Origin: Corydoras sp. C115
Taxonomy: Eukaryota; Chordata; Actinopteri; Siluriformes; Callichthyidae
Length of the DNA: 64,000 nucleotides
NCBI GenBank assembly: GCA_019802505.1
Contig: JAFMOC010000190.1
Location: 696,501 to 760,500 of the forward strand
Reading direction: 5' to 3'
The position numbers were made by a program, and so were the translations under genes. Below are positions 20,601 to 31,713 of this stretch, piece by piece. Every line of letters starts with the position of its first letter. The stretch's first letter is position 1. The notes beneath the pieces were generated by a model. It had not been told where the DNA came from. It saw only the letters and a list, made by a program, of their open reading frames with translations, and made no database searches.

Positions 20601-23459
20601 GGCGCTAGGGATTCCTGGTTCGAATCCCAATCTGGGTGGAGTTTCCATGTTGTCCTTGTGTTCTCCGGTTTCCTCCCACAGTCCAAAAACATGGATCAAG
20701 GTGAATTTAATTCTCCAAATTGCCCCATATATAGTATGTTTGTGTTTGTGTGTGAGTGAGTGTGTGCCCAGCAATAGATTGGCGCCCTGTCCTGGTTGTA
20801 TCTGCCCAGCTCTCAAAACGTTCTCCCCTGGATGGGCATGGGGGGACCCCCCCCCCCCGACCCTAGTAAAGGATAAAATGGAAGATAATGGAAGGATGGA
20901 ATCAAGCAAGATTTCTGGCTGTCACAGTCCAGTAACTTCTTTACATTTGGTCATTTAGTCGACGCTTTTATCCAAAGCGACTTACAAGGTGAGCACAGGG
21001 TTAATCACAACATCCCTGGAGCAATGAGGGTTAAGGGCCTTGCTCAAGGACTCACATTGGTAACTTTAGTGGACCTGGGATTTGAACCCCCAACCTTCAG
21101 ATTGACAGCCCAATGCCCTAACCTCTGAGCTACCTTGCCCTTCTTTAAGTGGCTCCTCTGTCCTCCACTCATTATTTGTATTAATGCAGTGATTCTCAAT
21201 TATTTCTGTTAAGCCCCCCTAGGAAGAAGAAAACATTTTGCGCCCCCCCCCCCCCACACACACACACGCACACTCCCCCCCCCCCCCCCACCCACATGAC
21301 ACAATGGGATAAAGTATTTTTACTGTAGTATGCTTTGTCTATAAATTTGTTTTAAGTACACCTCTTTTATAACAATGTATCCTTATTAACAATAAAGAAT
21401 ACAAAAAAGAAAGATAGATCAACTTAGAACAGAATAATTTTATTAACATTGTTTTTTAGTTTGTAACAGAAACGAATAAAATCCTTATTGAAACTAGAAA
21501 CATTTTTGAACTGACTGGCATTTGATACTGAAAAATGAAATTAAATAATATCAATAAATAATAATAAATTCAAATTCATCAGCAACATTAATTCAGGAGC
21601 ACAATTTATTAACACTTTAACCTACAAAAAAAATGAATACAACAATTTGTGCTTTTTTTTTTTTTTTTTTTTTTTGAGGAAGTCAGAACTGATGTACTGA
21701 TCAGTACACTTAATATCACTTGCTCTGTAATTTTTTTTGGTATGCGCCCCCCCCAGAAGCACTGTATTAATGGCACCTGTTTGAACTCGTTAACAATATA
21801 AAAGACACCTGCCCACAACCTCAAACAGTCACACTCCAATATGGTGAAGACCAAAGAGCTGTCGAAGGACACCAGAAACAAAATTGTAGACCTGCACCAG
21901 GCTGGGAAGACTGAATCTGCAATAGGCAAGCAGCTTGGTGTGAAGAAATCTATTGTGGGAGCAAAAATCAGAAAATGGAAGACCTACAAGACCACTGCTA
22001 ATCTCCCTTGATCAGGGGCTTCATGCATGATCTCATCCCGTGGGGTCAAAGTAAGCAACAATCACAGAATCACACAGGGGGACCTGTGAAAGCTGGGACC
22101 AATGTTACAAAGGCTATCGTCAGTAACACTAAGCCGCCAGGGACTCTTGCAGTGCCAGACATGTCTCCCTGCTTAAGCCTGTACATATCCGGGGGCGTAA
22201 GATTATTGGGAGAATGTCTTATGGTCAAATAAAGCCAAAGTAGAACTGTTTGGTACAAACACAATGCGTCATGTTTAGAGGATAGTTGCATCCAAAGATA
22301 GAGTTGCATCCAAAGAACACCGTAATAACTGTAAAGCATGGGGATGGCAACCTCATGCTTAGGGGCTGTTTCTCTACAAAGGGACCAGGAGGACTGGTCC
22401 GTGTACATGAAAGAATGAATGGGGCCATGTATTGTGAGATTTTGAGTGCAAACCTTCCATCAGCAAGAGCATTGAAGATGAAACGTGGCTGGGTTTTTCA
22501 GCATGACAATTATCCATATCACACTGGCAGGGCAACAAAGGAGTGGCTTCGTAAGAAGCATTTCAAGGTGCTTGAGTGGCCTAGCCAGTCTGTAGATCGC
22601 AACCCCATTGAAAATCTTTGGAGGGAGTTGAAAGTCTGAAATGTCTGTCATTGCCAACAAAGGATATATAACATATATATCAGTCCGTGTATAATGAATA
22701 AATATAATATACAAGTTTCACTTTTTGAATAAAATTACTGAAATAATTAAAACATTTTTTCACAATATTCTAATTTTATGTCATCATGTTCAAATATGAT
22801 ATGCTAAAATCTTATGGTATACAATTATAGTCCTGTTATTGTTTTTATTTTTTTATAAATAGTAAAGTAAGTAATATAGACCAATCAAATAGAAAATGTA
22901 GATTTTAAGTTTAATAACCATTTTGATTCATTAACTTTCATATGGATTTAAACATTTGAAGACATCACTTACCTGTGTTTAAGAATGTGATCTTTAACTG
23001 AATGTTGCAAACTGTTTCAGTTTTGCCATTAACGTTGGAAACAACTCTGAGGAGCTGGCCTTGCATATTAATCCTCGTTTTAATGCTCATGGAGATGAGC
23101 GGGCAGTTGTCTGTAACTCCTACCAGGATGGCAACTGGGGTCAGGAGCATAGAGAGGGAGGATTTCCCTTTAATCAGGGAGAGGAGTTTAAGGTAGGAAA
23201 AGTTTAACCAGAAATTAAATATATTTTTTTAAAACATAAAACCAATCCTGACTGCAGTAATTGTGTATTGTAAAATAGAAATTATAACAACATGCTGTTG
23301 TTTCTCCCACAGCTGCTGATTACATTTAACAATGCAGAGTTCAGGATCATTCTACCAGACTCCTCCGAAATCCACGTTCCAAACCGCCCAGGTGCTGAAA
23401 AATACAAATACCTGCAGTTTGATGGAGAAGTTCGAATCCAGGGTATCGAGCTTAAGTAG
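17362..23459 (+). CDS. lgals2-like: prototype galectin (galectin-1/galectin-2 type), four coding exons
   Basis: The gene joins 17362-17367, 19263-19342, 23021-23192 and 23313-23459 into a 134-residue protein, close to the 135 residues of human galectin-1. Galectins are cytosolic, non-classically secreted lectins that bind beta-galactosides; single-domain prototypes act as dimers (family knowledge). Every canonical contact residue is visible: HINPR (His, Asn, Arg), VCN (Val, Asn) and NWGQEHR (Trp, Glu, Arg). There is no signal peptide, as expected. All introns are GT-AG. Exons 2 and 3 are 80 and 172 bp, sizes I recall for vertebrate galectin-1 genes, and exon 1 carries only two codons, also typical. 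The start has a strong context (GCCACCATGT). A possible poly(A) signal ATTAAA lies at 23714-23719. Intron 2 holds several mobile elements, yet coding sequence and splice sites are intact. Whether it is the lgals1 or lgals2 orthologue is not settled here. Confidence 0.93.
17605..17671. repeat. (AT)n microsatellite in galectin intron 1
   Basis: Uninterrupted AT run of about 33 units. The remainder of intron 1 (17368-19262) shows no recognisable element by eye. Confidence 0.95.
19263..19342 (+). CDS. lgals2-like: galectin coding exon 2
   Basis: An 80-bp exon between a TTTTATCAG acceptor and a GTAAGT donor. It codes the first beta strands (NMSFKAGQTLTITGVP). An Asn codon is split with exon 3. 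Confidence 0.92.
19558..19846 (-). mobile_element. old, diverged Mermaid-like SINE in galectin intron 2
   Basis: Keeps the order of family landmarks in reverse (TTATCC-type end, CTATTGCTGGGCACA, GGGGCAATTTAGA, GGGCTGTGGGAGGAAA, CTCCACCC) with many differences, so it is older than the copies with clean duplications. Confidence 0.7.
20561..20898 (+). mobile_element. full-length Mermaid-like SINE in galectin intron 2
   Basis: Flanked by GAATTAAGCAAGA (20547-20559) and GAATCAAGCAAGA (20899-20911), a 13-bp duplication with one difference. Same strand as the galectin gene. Confidence 0.92.
20944..21142 (-). mobile_element. second-family SINE in galectin intron 2
   Basis: Minus-strand copy of the element at 6659-6866: CATTTAGTCGACGCTTTTAT, CCAAAGCGACTTACAAGG at the tail and GGGATTTGAACCCCC at the box B region. 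Confidence 0.88.
21187..21764. mobile_element. hAT MITE inserted in the Tc1 element
   Basis: Ends CAGTGATTCT and (inverted) CAGTGCTTCT, flanked by a perfect 8-bp duplication TATTAATG at 21179-21186 and 21765-21772, the hAT signature. The body has C-rich and T-rich homopolymer runs and no open frame of note. Confidence 0.9.
21841..22639 (+). pseudogene. Tc1 transposase pseudogene
   Basis: An N-terminal helix-turn-helix part (GKTESAIGKQLGVKKSIVG) is followed by deletions. The second catalytic Asp is kept in FQHDNYPYH and the Glu in NPIENLW, but the first Asp region is disrupted. Nonfunctional. Confidence 0.85.
23021..23192 (+). CDS. lgals2-like: galectin coding exon 3 (sugar-binding core)
   Basis: A 172-bp exon holding all the carbohydrate contacts: HINPRFNAHGD, VVCNSY and GNWGQEHRE. 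It lies between a GTTTCAG acceptor and a GTAGGA donor. Confidence 0.95.
23313..23459 (+). CDS. lgals2-like: galectin coding exon 4 and stop
   Basis: Codes the last 48 residues, including FNNAEFRI, LPDSSEIHVPNR and the C-terminal strand VRIQGIELK, which in prototype galectins forms the dimer face. TAG stop at 23457-23459. Confidence 0.93.
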   Translation: MLITFNNAEFRIILPDSSEIHVPNRPGAEKYKYLQFDGEVRIQGIELK

Positions 23460-23713
23460 TGAAATCATTATCCAGATGATTTTGTGCTGCGTCCATTCTA
23501 CTCTTGTTGTAGCTGAACAGCTTTTTTGATTGTTATCTTGAGAAAATATGTTGAAGCTTTATTTTTTCCGATGGCTCAGATTATATGGACATGTGCTTTC
23601 CTATAGTAGTATGCAACCGATAACAAATAGCAGGGGCCAGCAAATAGCACAGATAACTCCAAATTACATTTGTTTACATGCAAAGATTATCTCTGATTTG
23701 TAACTGAAACCAA

Positions 23714-23719
23714 ATTAAA
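23714..23719 (+). promoter_or_regulatory. possible galectin poly(A) signal ATTAAA
   Basis: First hexamer of this kind found by eye downstream of the galectin stop, about 255 bp after it. ATTAAA is the commonest variant of AATAAA. Confidence 0.5.
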
Positions 23720-24097
23720 ATCATTGCTTTACTTGAATTTACATGTTACTTGTTTTTGTGAGAAAGATGAGTCCTGGCTAAATGAGATGATGGCTCAGTT
23801 ATTGTGCTTGGCTTACATCGGGTACTGGGTTAGATTCCACAGATTGTATGAATGTTTGCATGAATGTCTAAGTCTGAGGTTTTTCCCCACTTTTTGCCCT
23901 GTAAGCATTGCAACAGGCACCAGTACTCTGTCACACTAGTCCTTATAATAAGCTTTAAATTACTGTAGGGTCAAAATACTCACAGACAATTTTTTTTATT
24001 AAAATTTGCATACAATGTTATACATGTCATGTTAGAATATCATAGTTTAATAATTTCCATAATTCCATTTAAAAAAAGTTACTTTTTAAAAGTCCGA

Positions 24098-24740
24098 CCA
24101 AATTTTGCAAGGCATGAATGTTTTAAACCGAGTGTGACACACTAATCATCTACTAAACAGTAGAAGTGAGGAACAGAATCCAAACTGTTTAAGGTCCAAA
24201 TATTCAAATATCCAAAGGTAGTCATGATTTAGGGTACAATTTCTGGTGCAGGTGTTGATAAACACGATTCCTTCTGCTGAGGATCTGTATGAAGATGCAG
24301 ATTTCATCTTCCAACAGGACCTGGCCCCTGCCCATGCTGCCAGAAGCACCAAAACCTGGTTTGATGCCTATTCCATAGGCGTGCTTGACTGGCCAGCCAA
24401 CTCGCTGGACCTAAACCCTATGGAGAATCTATGGGGTATTCTCAAGAGGATGAAGAGCACTGGACCCAACAACAAAATATACATGGATTCTCATTGGGGT
24501 TTAGGTCCGGCGAATCATGAAGACCTCTAAAAAATTCTGGAAGACAGTTGCAGTGACCTTGGACTTAAGAAAGCACAGTTTACCAACACCTGCACCCCCC
24601 AAAAAAATACCAGACATTGCACCCCAATCATGACTGACTGGATATTTCACAAAAGACCTCAAGCAGTTTGGATTCTGTTCCTCACATCTACTGTTTAGTA
24701 GATTAGTGTGTTTTAAAACATTCATGCCTTGCAAAATTTG
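24098..24740 (+). mobile_element. Tc1/mariner internal-deletion derivative
   Basis: Inverted ends of about 75-90 bp (left TTTTGCAAGGCATGAATG, right CATTCATGCCTTGCAAAA) enclose a short remnant of transposase. Confidence 0.85.
24246..24530 (+). pseudogene. Tc1 transposase fragment (second half of catalytic domain)
   Basis: Carries FIFQQDLAPAHAARSTKTW and LDWPANSLDLNPMENLW. The Asp and Glu are separated by 34 residues, the DD34E spacing of Tc1. The N-terminal domains are missing. Confidence 0.85.
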
Positions 24741-24999
24741 AGCTGATTTCTCCACAGTATTTAAAGTTTTCAAATTCCTGTTTTTGTAGGTTTTATTAGC
24801 TGGAAGCCAAATTATGTAAAAATAAATAAATAGCTACTTGAAATTGTGGGTCCTGAATCTATGATCTTTGAAAATTTAACTTTTTAAATAGAATTATTAA
24901 AATAAATCAACTTGTCCATGATATTCATTTTTTTTTGGAAAGGGTTTGTAGATCTTTTGACAGCTTCTTAAAATATTCCATAATACTAGAGACGGCATA

Positions 25000-25345
25000 G
25001 ACTACACTAGCCCTCTGACGGTGTGCTGTAGTATCTGGCACCAAGATGTTAGCAAAAGACTATACAACTCCTGTACGTTTGCATGGTGGAGCCTCCATTG
25101 GATCGGCCTTGTTTGTCCAGCACATTATACAGATGCTCAATTGGATTAAGATCTGGGGAATTTTTAGGCTAAGGCAACACCTCAAAATTGCTTCTCACAC
25201 TATTCCTGAACCATTAATGCTTTTTTGCAGAAAGTTCCAGCCATTATGAAATATTGTTTCCGTTAAATGTGTTCTGCAAAAATGCTTAAGTAGGTCGTAT
25301 TTACATGGATGGCTGGACTCAGGGTTTTCACGCAAAACATTGACC
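25000..25345 (-). mobile_element. Tc1/mariner fragment, same family as 12490-13262
   Basis: Matches the 3' part of that family in reverse (GCCTCCATTGGATCGGCC, CCAGCACATTATACAGATGC, CAATTGGATTAAGATCTGGG). Short and non-coding now. Confidence 0.75.
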
Positions 25346-25826
25346 GAAGCATCACACTGCTTTTGCTGTAGGGGTGCTGAAAAAAATCGATTGTTCAAAG
25401 GATCGCGATTTCTAGTCCTGGCGATTCTGAATCGATTCAAAATGCCCAAAAATCAATTTTAAGTTTAACAATGTTTGTTCAACAACATATATATATTGCT
25501 GTATATATTATTATATATTATATTCTTGGCAAAATTTGGGCTCCCTTAAAACCAATTGAGTATAGTTTAAACTCCTAATTCTTCTGATGGCTTCTTCCAG
25601 CATCATAACATCATAACAATTGGAAGTGTTGGAATGGGAAATTCAAGTCATAGATGTGCAGCCGACAAATGTGCAACAATTGTGTGATGTTATCATGTCA
25701 ATATGGACCAAATTCTTTTAGGCATGTTTCCACTACATTAAAAGTATGCCACAAATTAAGAGTTCTTAACACAAAAGGTGGTCCAACTTTTTAAAAGCAA
25801 GGTGTAACTAATTAAGTAACTGGTAA

Positions 25827-25828
<2 letters not shown>

Positions 25829-25905
<77 letters not shown>
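25829..25905. repeat. (TA)n microsatellite
   Basis: About 38 TA units. The Tyr/Ile open frame over it is an artefact. Confidence 0.95.
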
Positions 25906-25907
<2 letters not shown>

Positions 25908-27192
25908 AATGTTCATTTAGCATCATCAGCATGCTGCATCATCCATGCTGAAACAGCACACACTGGCTGCACATATAATACAGGCAAAAATAAGAAATGG
26001 AAGAAAACAGAAACTAAAACCTCAGCTGAGGAATAATCAAACATAAAAGCTTGCAGAATTCCGGCAGCATTCTAAAAAACCCCAAGAAAACGTCTGCCTG
26101 CAGTATGCTAATAACATTGAATGCTCACTCAGTCTGCACAGTGAGCTGCAGCAGGTTGACTTACACACACGCTGATCTGTAGTGAGGGGTGATAAAGGGG
26201 CAATATGCTGCTTAAATCTCGTTATATGATGTATACTGTGTATGCGTTTTTATAATGACAATAAAGGCTTTCTATCTATTCTATTTACTCAAAACTGCAG
26301 CAGGCTTACACACTGACTTTCTGATCAGGGCTAAACTATCAGCTGTAGCAGACCTGACTCACACATTCCGATCAACTTGCGACTTCACACACATGCACAA
26401 TCACTCACACCCATTTACTCACCCACTAACTGTCAAACTTGGTTGGTAACAAACCATGGAGGTTGGAACAACCATAGTCTGAACTGCAACATTTCCAGCT
26501 GTGTTTGGTTTGATTCTCACCTTGTAATACGATGCCAAAATATAACAGTTCTGATAAAAGCCATGTGATTATTGCATTCAACTTAATTCTGAGGGCGGCA
26601 CGGTGGTACAGAAAAATATATCCTACGAGAATATAAATAAAAGGAAAAAATAAGTGCTCAGTAGCATACTATCCCAGTATGCATGATACGCAGAGCTTTG
26701 CAGACGCATGTACCTGAGATCGTAACCAGTCTACTGATGTGATATTTATTTATTTATTTTTTTTTTTTTACATGATTACAGTTTAACGCTCCTACTGATT
26801 AATAATTAGTTATTATTATAATATTTTTTACATGTTGTTTCCAATATATTTTGTAATAAAGACTGACAAGATAACATTGTTCATAGGCCTGGAAATACAC
26901 ACAGATACACATAAGGTTCAGCCTCTCTCTGCTTTTGTTTCTGGCCTTGAATCTGACAGCAAGCTTGTGCTACCAGTAAACTTAGTTTAGTTGTACATGC
27001 TGTCCTAGCGATTTCCACAGGGAGACTGAAGATGAAATCTGAAGCTGTTTCTAATGTGTCCTATAACTCATGTTGGTTTTATAAGATATATACAAGACTA
27101 CACTGACTACAACTAGTAGAATAAGGACTACTAAATCTGGGGAGATGCAGAGCCTTGTGTTGTGTACACTCCGCCATCTAGACCATTTGAGT
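25906..27192. other. no gene recognised
   Basis: Contains only a short SINE head fragment (GGGCGGCACGGTGG at about 26593) and a T-run near 26756. No open frame or splice-flanked exon that I can support. Confidence 0.4.
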
Positions 27193-27256
27193 TCAATTGT
27201 GACAATGTACTGTTGTAAAAAGCGCTATATATATAAATAACTTTAACTTGAATTGA
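27193..27256 (+). mobile_element. L2 LINE 3' tail fragment
   Basis: GTGACAATGTACTGTTGT...AAAAGCGCTATATATATAAA and ACTTTAACTTGAA, the L2 end used by the other copies in this window. Confidence 0.75.
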
Positions 27257-27689
27257 TGTTCAATTGAACATTGTTTATGTAACTGAGTAGAGGCTTTCCA
27301 ACCTCTAGCCAAGCCTCATGCTCCTTGACGTGACAGGCACAAAAACTACCAGCTCAGATGTTGAAATGTGACCCAATCCTTTTTCCATATTCTTCTTCCA
27401 GTCCTCCAGTGCCCTGTCTTTGGTCCCTCCCCTTTAGGGCCTATAGGCTGCTGTGGCGGCAGATAATTGGCTGAGGATGTCTGGAAGGCTAACCGTGTCC
27501 ATGAGGATTGACAGAATCCTACACCCATAGAGAGAAAGAGGGAGAGTGTCTTGTCTTGTATGTGTGCTCTCAAATAACACGCCCACCCTCAAAGAGCAAA
27601 CGTTAAAAAATTTGGAACAGGATTATAGCTACAATATACTACAAAGAATCAATCTGAAACAGAACATACTACACACGTGATCTGTGATC
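27257..27689. other. unassigned, possibly gypsy-derived
   Basis: Lies downstream (minus strand) of the gypsy reverse-transcriptase remnant and may be its decayed continuation, but no domain can be read. Confidence 0.3.
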
Positions 27690-28300
27690 TGCCATCAGAT
27701 TTCTCAGATCCTTTTTTATGTTTAATGTCCAGATTGTAGTCCTGCAAAAACAACGACCATTAACTGCTTATTGTGATTCTGCATCTTGGACAGAACCATC
27801 AAAGGATTATGGTCTGTAAACACAACGAGAGGCGGAGGACTACAGCTAACATAAACTTCAAAATGATGCAATGACAATATTAAAGCCAATGTTTCTTTCT
27901 CAATGGTGGAATAATTCAGTTGGTGTTTATTGAAATTCCATGAGATGTAGCATGCCAGGTAGTTCTAGTCTGATTCATCTTCCAGCAACAGAATGGCCCC
28001 TGCTCCCACAGCACTAGCATGAACTTCTAATTTGAAAGGTTTTAAAAAATTAGGGGTAGGTAGTACTGGACTATTACAAAGTAGAGATTTCACATTCTCA
28101 TTGGCATGCTGGCAAGCAGGATTCCGCTCAAAAGGTTTTGAAGGACTAAGGTTTTTATGTGAGTGGAGCATTCCATAGAGTATACTGCCACATCATCTAA
28201 ATAAATAGAGCAGTGTGTGACATCAACTAACACCATATTAATGAACCTTTGAAACACGGCCAGAACATTTTCCCCTCTCCACATTTTTATTGATGCACAT
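27690..28300 (-). pseudogene. Ty3/gypsy pol fragment: reverse transcriptase and RNase H
   Basis: Read on the minus strand, the first piece (28300-28090) has VFQRFINMVLVDV and SIYLDDVAVYS, the reverse-transcriptase catalytic YxDD. The second (28171-27965) has PFKLEVHASAVGAGAILL, the start of RNase H. The third (27960-27700) continues with NYSTIEKETLALIL-type and HFEVYVSCSPPPLVVFTDHN-type residues. A deletion joins the first two out of phase. No LTR can be assigned to it. Confidence 0.8.
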
Positions 28301-28573
28301 ATTTTATTGATCCACATATTTAACAGACGAAATACAAGACAGCATACATTTTAAGTAGTTATAAAGAAGTCATCAATTTTTACCCAGTATACAAAGGGAA
28401 ACAAACACAGAAACATACATTTGAATCACTGACGATCTCTTAGTAAACGAATAATGAAGTGAAAAATACAATCATACACACCTAAGCATAAGCGCACACC
28501 CCCATACACAAACATATACAAACATATATACATAACATATACATATCCATATACAACATTGTATACTAATACA

Positions 28574-28574
<1 letters not shown>

Positions 28575-28605
<31 letters not shown>
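28575..28605. repeat. (AAT)n microsatellite
   Basis: About ten ATA/AAT units in AT-rich sequence between the gypsy fragment and the Tc1 element. The surrounding 28300-28680 shows no coding and may be LINE 3' untranslated sequence. Confidence 0.85.
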
Positions 28606-28606
<1 letters not shown>

Positions 28607-28677
28607 GCTAATATGAACAGAATTAAATAATAGGAAAGAAGAAAAAATATAATAAAATAATAAAATTAAAAAATAAA

Positions 28678-28736
<59 letters not shown>

Positions 28737-28739
<3 letters not shown>

Positions 28740-30324
28740 TGGGTTGCAAAAGTGTTCATACCCCTTGAACTTTTCCATATTTTGTCACATTACAACCACA
28801 AACATAAATATATTTCACTGGAATTTAATGTGAAAGACCAACACAAAGTGGTATACAATTGTGAAGTGGAAGGAAAATTATACATGAATCAACATTTTTT
28901 TTACAAATAAAAAACTGAAAAGTGCGACGTGCAAAAGTATTCAGCAATTCAATTGCATTCAGAAGTTGCCTGATGAGTGCTAATGACTCAAAAGGGTCCA
29001 CCTGTGTGTAATCTATTCTCAGTACAAATACAGCTGCTCCGTGATGGCCTCAGATGTTGGTTAAGAGAATATTGGGGAGCAAACAGCATCATGAAGTCCA
29101 AAGAACACACCAGACAGGTTAGGAATATGGTTTTGGAGAAGTTTAAAGCAGGCTTAGGTTATAAAAAGATTTCCAAAGCTTTGAACATCTCACGGAGCAC
29201 TGTTCAATCCATCATCCGGAAATGGAAAGAGTATGGCACCACAGTAAACCTGCCAAGACAAGGCCGTCCACCTAAACTTACAGGCCGAACAAGGAGATCA
29301 CTGATCAGAGAGGCAGCCAAGAGGCCCATGGTGACTCTGGATGAAATGCAGAGAGCCACAGCTCAGGTGGGGGAACTGTCCACAGGACAACAATTAGTCG
29401 TGCACTACACAAATGTGGTCTTTATGGAAGAGTGGCAAGGAGAAAGCCATTGTTAAAAGAAAACCATAAGAAGTCCCGTTTGCAGTTTGCCAGAAGCCAT
29501 GTTGAGGACACAGCAAACATGTGGAAGAAGGTGCTTTGGTCAGACGAGACCAAAATTGAACTTTTTGGCCACAATGCAAAACGCTATGTGTGGCGGAGAA
29601 ATAACACTGCACATCACTCTGAAAACACCATCCCCACTGTCAAATATGGTGGTGGCAGCATCATGCTCTGGGGGTGCTTCTCTTCAGCAGGGACCGGGAA
29701 GTTGGTCAAAGTTGATGGGAAGATGGATGGAGCCAAATACAGGGCAATCTTGGAAGAAAACCTGTTGGAGTCAGCAAAAGATTTGAGACTGGGGCGGAGG
29801 TTCACCTTCCAGCAGGACAACGACCCTAAACATAAAGCCAGAGCTACAATGGAGTGGTTTAAAAAAAAGAATATTCATGTGTTAGAATGGCCCAGTCAAA
29901 GTCCAGACCTAAACCCAATTGAGAATTTGTGGCAAGATCTCAAAACTGCTGTTCACAAACGCTCTCCATCCAATCTGACTGAGCTTGAGCTGTTTTGCAA
30001 GGAGGAATGGGCAAGAATTTCAGTCACTAGATGTGCAAAGCTGGTGGAGACATACCCTAAAAGACTTGCAGCTGTAATTGCAGCAAAAGGTGGCTCCACA
30101 AAGTATTGACTCAGGGGGGCTGAATACTTTTGCACGTCGCACTTTTCAGTTTTTTATTTGTGAAAAAAATGTTGATTCATGTATAATTTTCCTTCCACTT
30201 CACAATTGTATACCACTTTGTGTTGGTCTTTCACATTAAATTCCAGTGAAATATATTTATGTTTGTGGTTGTAATGTGACAAAATATGGAAAAGTTCAAG
30301 GGGTATGAATACTTTTGCAACCCA

Positions 30325-30327
<3 letters not shown>
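28737..30327 (+). mobile_element. near-intact Tc1/mariner transposon
   Basis: A 1,591-bp element with long inverted terminal repeats of about 209 bp (28737-28945 and 30119-30327), starting CAGTGGGTTGCAAAAG and ending CTTTTGCAACCCACTG. It is inserted in a TA microsatellite, whose remains flank it on both sides (28680-28736, 30330-30383). The repeats look almost identical by eye. It encloses a transposase reading frame with a single frameshift. Confidence 0.95.
29091..30109 (+). pseudogene. Tc1 transposase, one frameshift from intact
   Basis: Tc1 transposases cut and paste DNA at TA sites. The start MKSKEHTRQVRN at 29091 opens an N-terminal paired-type helix-turn-helix region (GLGYKKISKALNISRSTVQS), then PRQGRPPKLTGRTRRS. 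One base is lost near 29370-29376, just after AQVGE, shifting the frame. The second open part (29432-30109 and the bases before it) keeps the catalytic triad: WSDETK, FQQDNDPKH and NPIENLW, with 34 residues between the second Asp and the Glu (DD34E). The stop is at 30107-30109, and the total would be about 340 codons, the normal Tc1 length. In-frame stops other than the frameshift product are not seen. Confidence 0.9.
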
Positions 30328-30389
<62 letters not shown>

Positions 30390-30398
30390 AGTGAAGAA

Positions 30399-31310
30399 AA
30401 GAATTCACCTCAATCCCCCCTCACCCCCTCAACAACATTTTTAAAATAATTGATAAAAGGCTGCCATGTCTCATAGAATTCCTCAGGCTGAACTTACTTG
30501 TGGCCATCTTTTAGCCACAAGTAGTTGACCCTAGCCAAAGCCCTTTACCACCTATCATCATCCAACCTCCCCCAGGTCCACCTCCCATCTGGCCTTGAGT
30601 GTCGAATCTGTCTCACTGCGCAATTTTTGCAATACATTTATAGATTTTAGCAATCAAGACTTTATGTATCAGGTTCCAAACTGTACAACTCCTCCCAGGG
30701 TGTAAAACTCCAGGTTCACAGGCAAAAGAAGGGAAGAGAGTTTGGGCGCAAACTGCAAATACCAGAAGAAGTTTGTAGGTAAAATATTAAATTTAACTCT
30801 TAAGTTTTGAAACCTTGAAAATATATTGTCAATATATAAATCACGAAAGCTAGAAATCCTGTTGTTTTCCCATTGTAAAAAGGTGAAATCGGTCAAAGAG
30901 GGATTGAAAAAATGATTATAACAAATAGGGCTTAGAGATGAAGCATCCAGAGATTGAGTCTGTCTTGTAAGTTGGCCCCAAACTCTCAAAGTTGATATAA
31001 CCACAGGATTAATCAAATGTTGTTCTGAGAACAATGGAAGGTTTGAAAAGACCAGTGCAGATAAAGAGGTATAGCTGCAGGACAAGGATTCCACTCTACA
31101 CCAATCAGTGTCTGGGGAGTGAAGCCAAAAATTAATTTTCTGCACATTTGCCACCAAATAATAATAGAATATGTTAGGGAGTGCCAATCCACCGTTATTT
31201 CTTGGTTTCTGCAGAGTAGCATTTCCCATCCGAGGGACCTTTCCTGACCAAATGAAACTTGTAATAGTTTTATTAATACGTTAAAAAAACGATTTGGGTA
31301 GAAAAACAGG
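30399..31310 (-). pseudogene. L1-type LINE ORF2, C-terminal region
   Basis: The minus strand codes GNATLQKPRNNGGLALPNI then NFWLHSPDTDWCRVESLSC and more downstream, a pattern typical of the region after the reverse transcriptase in fish L1/Tx1 elements. The frame is open for 186 codons (30669-31229). The sequence from 30399 to 30668 is probably its 3' continuation. Other parts of the same minus-strand copy may be at 32690-32940 and 39745-40360. Confidence 0.75.
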
Positions 31311-31354
31311 AAGGCAAAGAAACTAATAAAAATTTAGGTAAAGTGTTCATTTTA

Positions 31355-31713
31355 GGCAGCACGGTGGCTTAGTCGTTAGCACGTTCGCCTCCCAGTACTA
31401 TGGATTCCCGGTTCGAATCCCCATCTGGGTGGAGTTTCCATGTTCTCCCCGTGTCTGCGTGGGTTTCCTCCGGGTTCTCCGGTTTCCTCCCACAGTCCAA
31501 AAACATGGATCAAGTCAATTGAGTTCTCCAAATTGCCCCATATAGAGTGTGTATGCATGCATGTCTGTGTGAGTGAGTGTGTGCCCAGTGATAGATTGGC
31601 GCCCTGTCCTGGATGTATCTTCCCAGTGCCCGAAACGTTCTCCCCTGGATGGGCATGGGGAACCCCACCGCGACCCTAATAGAGGATAAAGCGGAAGATA
31701 ATGAATGAATGAA
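31355..31713 (+). mobile_element. full-length Mermaid-like SINE
   Basis: Flanked by a perfect 11-bp duplication TGTTCATTTTA at 31344-31354 and 31714-31724. Confidence 0.95.

Larger units (their letters stand above)
21143..22690 (+). mobile_element. Tc1/mariner element, internally deleted, split by a hAT MITE
   Basis: The 5' untranslated part (CTCCTCTGTCCTCCACTC...) is interrupted at 21187-21764 and resumes GGCACCTGTTTGAACTCG. The transposase then starts MVKTKELSKDTRNKIVDLHQ at 21841, breaks after about 60 codons, and reappears as LLRGCFSTKGP-type and GWVFQHDNYPYHTGR, NPIENLWRELKV pieces up to 22639. The 3' end is shortened to CATTGCCAACAAAGGATATA. It sits in galectin intron 2 on the gene's strand. 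Confidence 0.88.

Noticed and set aside
23724..23939. Possible exon downstream of the galectin stop
   Set aside because: The galectin frame is complete at 23459. This stretch holds a faint tRNA-like phrase (GGTACTGGGTTAGATTCC) and is more likely a decayed SINE.
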